A stretch of DNA of 64,000 nucleotides from Liolophura sinensis (Eukaryota > Mollusca > Polyplacophora > Chitonida > Chitonidae). Below, one piece after another: positions 60,361 to 64,000 of the stretch (the first letter of the stretch is position 1; each line of letters starts with the position of its first letter). Under the pieces are notes generated by a model that saw only the letters and a list, made by a program, of their open reading frames with translations, had not been told where the DNA came from and searched no databases. Location: the NCBI RefSeq assembly GCF_032854445.1, contig NC_088301.1, positions 43,943,187 through 44,007,186 on the forward strand, given 5' to 3'. Both the position numbers and the translations under genes were made by a program.

Positions 60361-62097
60361 GTAAGTATATACAAGTTTAAAAGAAGCTATGCCTGAGATC
60401 ATTGGCCAAAAATTAATACTCGCTATTTAAATCAAATTTTCTTTATTTATGAAGAATAATTCAAATTATTGCCTTTTCTGTGAATACTAGATTCGTACAC
60501 GTACTATTTTTTTTGTTTAAAATCATCCTAAAGTCGCGTAATAGCTACAATGCGATTCGACCTATAAACTTTAGGAACTTTATTACCGATTTTGAAAGGT
60601 ATAATACTTGCCCAAAGGAGGCTATTATTTAATGAGAGGTAACTATTTTAGCTATTCTAACATCATAGCAAACATTCAGATGGATTTGCGCTGATAGATT
60701 TTTTTCGCCAAAAATCTCCAGTGTATATATAGCCTCTGTATCGATCTTTTCCCATTATGCGAGTATTGCCCAGAGAATCTCTATTCGGAGTTCAGTATAC
60801 ATGTCACTGGTGCATGTAGATGTCAACACATATAATGTACATCACAATTCTTAATAAATGTCCCAAATTACAGAGTGAGACGGTGCCGCGTGGTTATAAC
60901 TTAAAATACCTATCTTCCAAGGTTGACATTCACCTATCTCCACAATTCTCGACAGCGGTCGTTTGGGCTATTCTAATATAATAGTAAACATTCAGTTGGA
61001 TTTGCGCTGATAGATTTTTTGCCAAAAATCTCCAGGATACGTAAAGCCTCTGTATCGATCTGTTCCCATCATGCTAGTATCGCCTAGATAATTTATTCTA
61101 TATGAGAGTTGTTATCTTGATCGGTTGAGAAACGTTGCGACATTGAAAGCAGTTTATATTGGATTTAATTGAACTTAACTAATGTGATCCTAATTATAAA
61201 TTTGAGACATATTTCATACACAATAGATGACTCTTTACTCTTCACAAAATACATGTCCACAATAAAATAAAGTGTTTCTGTTAACTTTCAGGTGCTTTCC
61301 TAAATACTTACGACCGTGGTGCGATCTTCTTCTCGGTTCTTATCTACATCTTCGTGACAGTAAACAGATACATCGCAGTCTGCGACCCATTGCGTACACG
61401 TCGCCAAAATGACAAATTAACGTTTGTCATTGGCATTTCGATGATCATCCTTGTGACAACGGCCACTTCTGTACCATACTCGTACATTTATAGCTATCGT
61501 AATGCTATCGTCCAAAACAAAACAATTTGCCATTGTTTTATGGCTTTTGATGATCCTTGGGAAGTTATCTACGAAACGGTCATGAGCATTGCTAGATGTT
61601 TCCTCCCTGTCCCTTTTCTGTTCATGCTGAATTGGTCGATGATCAAGAAAATCCAGAATGATATCCCCGGAGAAAACTACCATTCACAACATGCTTCTCG
61701 ACGAAGAAGAAATCGTCAAATTGCGAAAGTTCTCATGGTGGTGGTCTGTATTTTTGTCGTTTGCAACTTTCCTATGACCATCTTGCTCTTATTGAACATC
61801 TATGTTCCCGAGACAATGGCGAAAATTCCGCCTCTCTCTCATTACATTCTTCTCTGGATATCGCGAATTTTCTTGTACATAAACAGTGCTTCGAATCCCG
61901 TGGTGTATTTTACGATTTCAACTAAATACCAAAGAGCCTTGGTTATCCTCTTTTGCTGTGGCCGCCAGCCAGCAGTGCAGCCTTTCTACACTCGCGGAAG
62001 GCTTCCTACGGATTCACGTTCAGAGGGGTCGTCAACAGCCACCTGCTCACGTAGGCCTACTGTGGAGTGTTTACCAATGACGGTTGATCATATGTGA
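60084..62097 (+). CDS. rhodopsin-family (class A) G-protein-coupled receptor, 2 exons, 360 aa
   Basis: Exons 60084-60360 and 61292-62097 join in phase to 360 residues and TGA. The ATG gives MSNSSDPS with an N-glycosylation sequon at Asn3. TM1 carries GN (Asn37, 1.50), TM2 LADLL (Asp65, 2.50) and TM3 starts at Cys93 (3.25), the disulfide Cys. Its base is NRY (117-119) in place of DRY. TM6 reads CNFP where CWxP is usual, and TM7 has SNPVVYF (NPxxY). A loop-2 Cys pair follows an NKT sequon, and the tail has CC, a probable palmitoylation site. The layout is that of invertebrate peptide-receptor-like or orphan receptors. The ligand cannot be inferred. Function at the plasma membrane is expected from the family. 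Confidence 0.93.
60361..61291. other. GPCR intron with internal duplication
   Basis: A block around 60651-60790 ('aacattcagatggatttgcg', 'gccaaaaatctccag', 'gcctctgtatcgatct') recurs at 60970-61100. Another, around 60796-60960, recurs downstream of the gene at 62284-62435. No exon is seen inside. Confidence 0.8.
60651..61100. repeat. local direct duplication in GPCR intron
   Basis: Two copies of about 130 bp (60651-60785 and 60970-61100) at roughly 85% identity by eye, separated by the 60796-60960 block. Confidence 0.8.
61292..62097 (+). CDS. GPCR exon 2 (TM3 to C-terminus)
   Basis: The acceptor is ctgttaactttcag. It encodes the rest of TM3 with NRYIAVCDPL, TM4-TM7 and the tail. A Lys/Arg-rich third intracellular loop (SRRRRNRQIAK) precedes TM6. 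Confidence 0.94.
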
Positions 62098-62283
62098 GAA
62101 CTTAGATGCATACTGTGTCATCCCCAAATATATCCCAGTGACTGAAATAATTTAGTGTTTTTCTTTTGAAAGTCTGACAATATATACAGTTATAAACTCG
62201 GCTTCCCTCAGTCTGCATGTGGCTAAATTAGTGTATAATTTGGCTGGTATATATCGTATTCTCAAACCTGTATAAGGGGTTCA

Positions 62284-62435
62284 ATGTTTATGTCACTCGT
62301 GCATGTAGATGTCAACACATAATTTACAGACATGGTTGTAACTTAAAATACTTGTCTTTCAGCTGGACGAGATGCTTGTTCTGTTGACATTCACCTCTCT
62401 CCACAGTTCTCGACAGCCGTCGTTCGGAGGGCAGG
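62284..62435. repeat. repeat shared with the GPCR intron
   Basis: 'tgcatgtagatgtcaacaca', 'gttgtaacttaaaatac', 'gttgacattcacct' and 'ttctcgacag' match 60796-60960 in order and orientation. Confidence 0.82.
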
Positions 62436-64000
62436 CGACCTTTTATACAGTTCCAACGAAACCGGGTTTATATATATATATAATCGGCTAATTTGTAATT
62501 ATTTGTATTGTTTTGTATGTTATTGTCAGTTGTATTATTTGTCTATTTTGTTAAAATATATGTATTGAACTTATTCAAACGTCTTCTTGTTTCCTTGTTC
62601 CATCTTGTGTACGGCCTGTCGCTGATCTGAGAGTTACAGAAGCCAGTTATTTCTCATCTTTACTCTCCGATAGTAGTTTGTAGTGGTACAAACGTAGATG
62701 CATATTGCAATGCAAGTGATCTTCAACAATATCCATTTACATAATGGTCGCACATTGCATCCCAAGAAGTGGGACTGGAGGAATATCGAAGAATATCCGA
62801 GCTTAACTTTTTTTTTACAAGGTATGGATATGGGAGTGGTGGGGGGTGGGGGGCGGTGAGGAGAGTGAGAGGTGTTGTGGTGGCTAGTTTGGGGCTATAC
62901 CACGCGGTTATCTCCCTTTGCATTATACTTCCAGAAACGCCCGCTAGTTGTTCTATTTTTAGACTGAAGTGACAGCTGATTCGTTCTCTTCGTTGTTTAC
63001 AAATACAAGCAACGTGTGCGCGATGGGTGTTTGACATGGTATCCTGTCGCTTACATTTTCCCCATATTACAGAAACAGATCAGCGTTTGAACGTAGTGGA
63101 AAGCTGAATCCAAGTCTGCCCAGACTGAGGTAAGTTATTTCTCCTCTGCATGGCCGCATAATGATATACGATTTCGTTCCGAGTGCTCTCCATCGTCTTG
63201 AGCTAAGGTTAGCCTAAATGGCCCCAGGAGGGTCACGATAAGGAGGTACACAGCGCCAGATGGAGAATCGTCAGCAAGCTTATCTCGTAATGAAAACGGT
63301 TACTGGACGTGCAGTGTTTAGGCCTGTATGAAATTATAGACGTACGCTTTACTGCTAAATTTTGCATTGCCGTCATGTCATCGGTAATGTGGATGCTTAG
63401 CATCTATATGTAACGGCTTACTCATTGTGAAGCCAGATATAGAACTGACTGAATTAAGGAGGGTCTAGATTGGGTGACACATGAAGCGGTTATGCATAGG
63501 GCTGAGGATATAAGCCTCTGCATAATGGTTGTACGTTGTGTACATAACTCATACAAACTGTTACTATAGTCTACTGTTGAGGATTCATGGAAATGATTTT
63601 TGACACAATTCTGAAGCCATAGCATAGATACATCCGCTGTGGGAGGGGTACTATATGGTGCCTCATGTGGACACCCCATCGACGCTCGTCACATCTCTAT
63701 CTATACATACAGTGTATGTGCACACAAAGGTGACATCACCACTCCCTTGGCCTGCTAACCACGCGACTTGATTGGTTTCCTGCCAAAGTTTAAACATATG
63801 ACCTTGCTCGGCCTCAGTGCCCATAAGTTTTAATTACCTGTAGGTGGCTTTTCGTACGTACAGAAGTAAACGCTCCATTGACAAATGTCATTTGTATACG
63901 GCCTATGCTTGCAATAGAACTCATGTATCTCATGCCGAAGTCATTAAAAACTGTGGGTGATAAACGTTCAGAAACTTATATTCATCGTCTAGACCTACAT
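62436..64000. other. 3' flank; one exon-like segment, otherwise nothing recognised
   Basis: Mostly unique sequence. At 63073-63129 a 57-bp segment is bordered by ttccccatattacag and GAG|gtaagt, a perfect donor, and one frame is open. It may be a 5' UTR or internal exon of a gene continuing beyond the window. No protein match is recognised. Confidence 0.3.

Overview
This window is AT-rich animal nuclear DNA: genes are split by long GT-AG introns, and the non-coding sequence is full of tRNA-derived SINEs, inverted-repeat elements and minisatellites. The commonest SINE (A box in a 'tggctcagttggttagcgcgc' type head, B box 'gttcaagtcc', AATAAATAAATA tail) and a second one ending in a GTGA/CACT tetranucleotide tail are of the sort I associate with molluscan genomes. 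A lophotrochozoan, probably a mollusc, is therefore my best guess, but the species cannot be read from the sequence.

Layout. (1) 5138-43173, plus strand: most of a 6-phosphofructo-2-kinase/fructose-2,6-bisphosphatase gene (PFKFB). I could join thirteen coding exons with consistent phases. They give 439 residues and the stop, covering both the kinase half (Walker A, DATNTTR) and the phosphatase half (RHGE, NEID, CHQAV). The N-terminal exon was not found. Introns run up to 15.4 kb and hold most of the repeats. Two unassigned exon-like segments lie in the last intron (35937-36116 and 39419-39478). Both are phase-compatible and could give alternative C-termini.

(2) 46217-52369, minus strand, convergent with PFKFB: a four-exon gene for a stand-alone class II aldolase/adducin-head-type protein of 297 residues, with the metal-binding HAH and NHG histidines. 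Its first intron holds a large inverted repeat built from a 20-bp satellite.

(3) 52.4-60.0 kb: intergenic DNA with a decayed LINE reverse transcriptase fragment, one possible signal-peptide exon (54752) and a young SINE with a 12-bp target-site duplication.

(4) 60084-62097, plus strand: a two-exon rhodopsin-family GPCR of 360 residues. It has NRY instead of DRY and Asn in place of the TM6 toggle Trp. The last 2 kb contain one exon-like segment with a strong donor but no recognisable gene.

The three genes have unrelated jobs: glycolytic control, a probable metabolic metal enzyme, and a membrane receptor. Nothing suggests they act as a unit. I saw no bacterial features, CRISPR array or viral gene. 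The most novel items are the candidate cassette and alternative terminal exons of PFKFB, the 260-bp-arm satellite palindrome in the aldolase intron, the atypical GPCR motifs, and several undescribed foldback/MITE-like elements, one nested inside a SINE.
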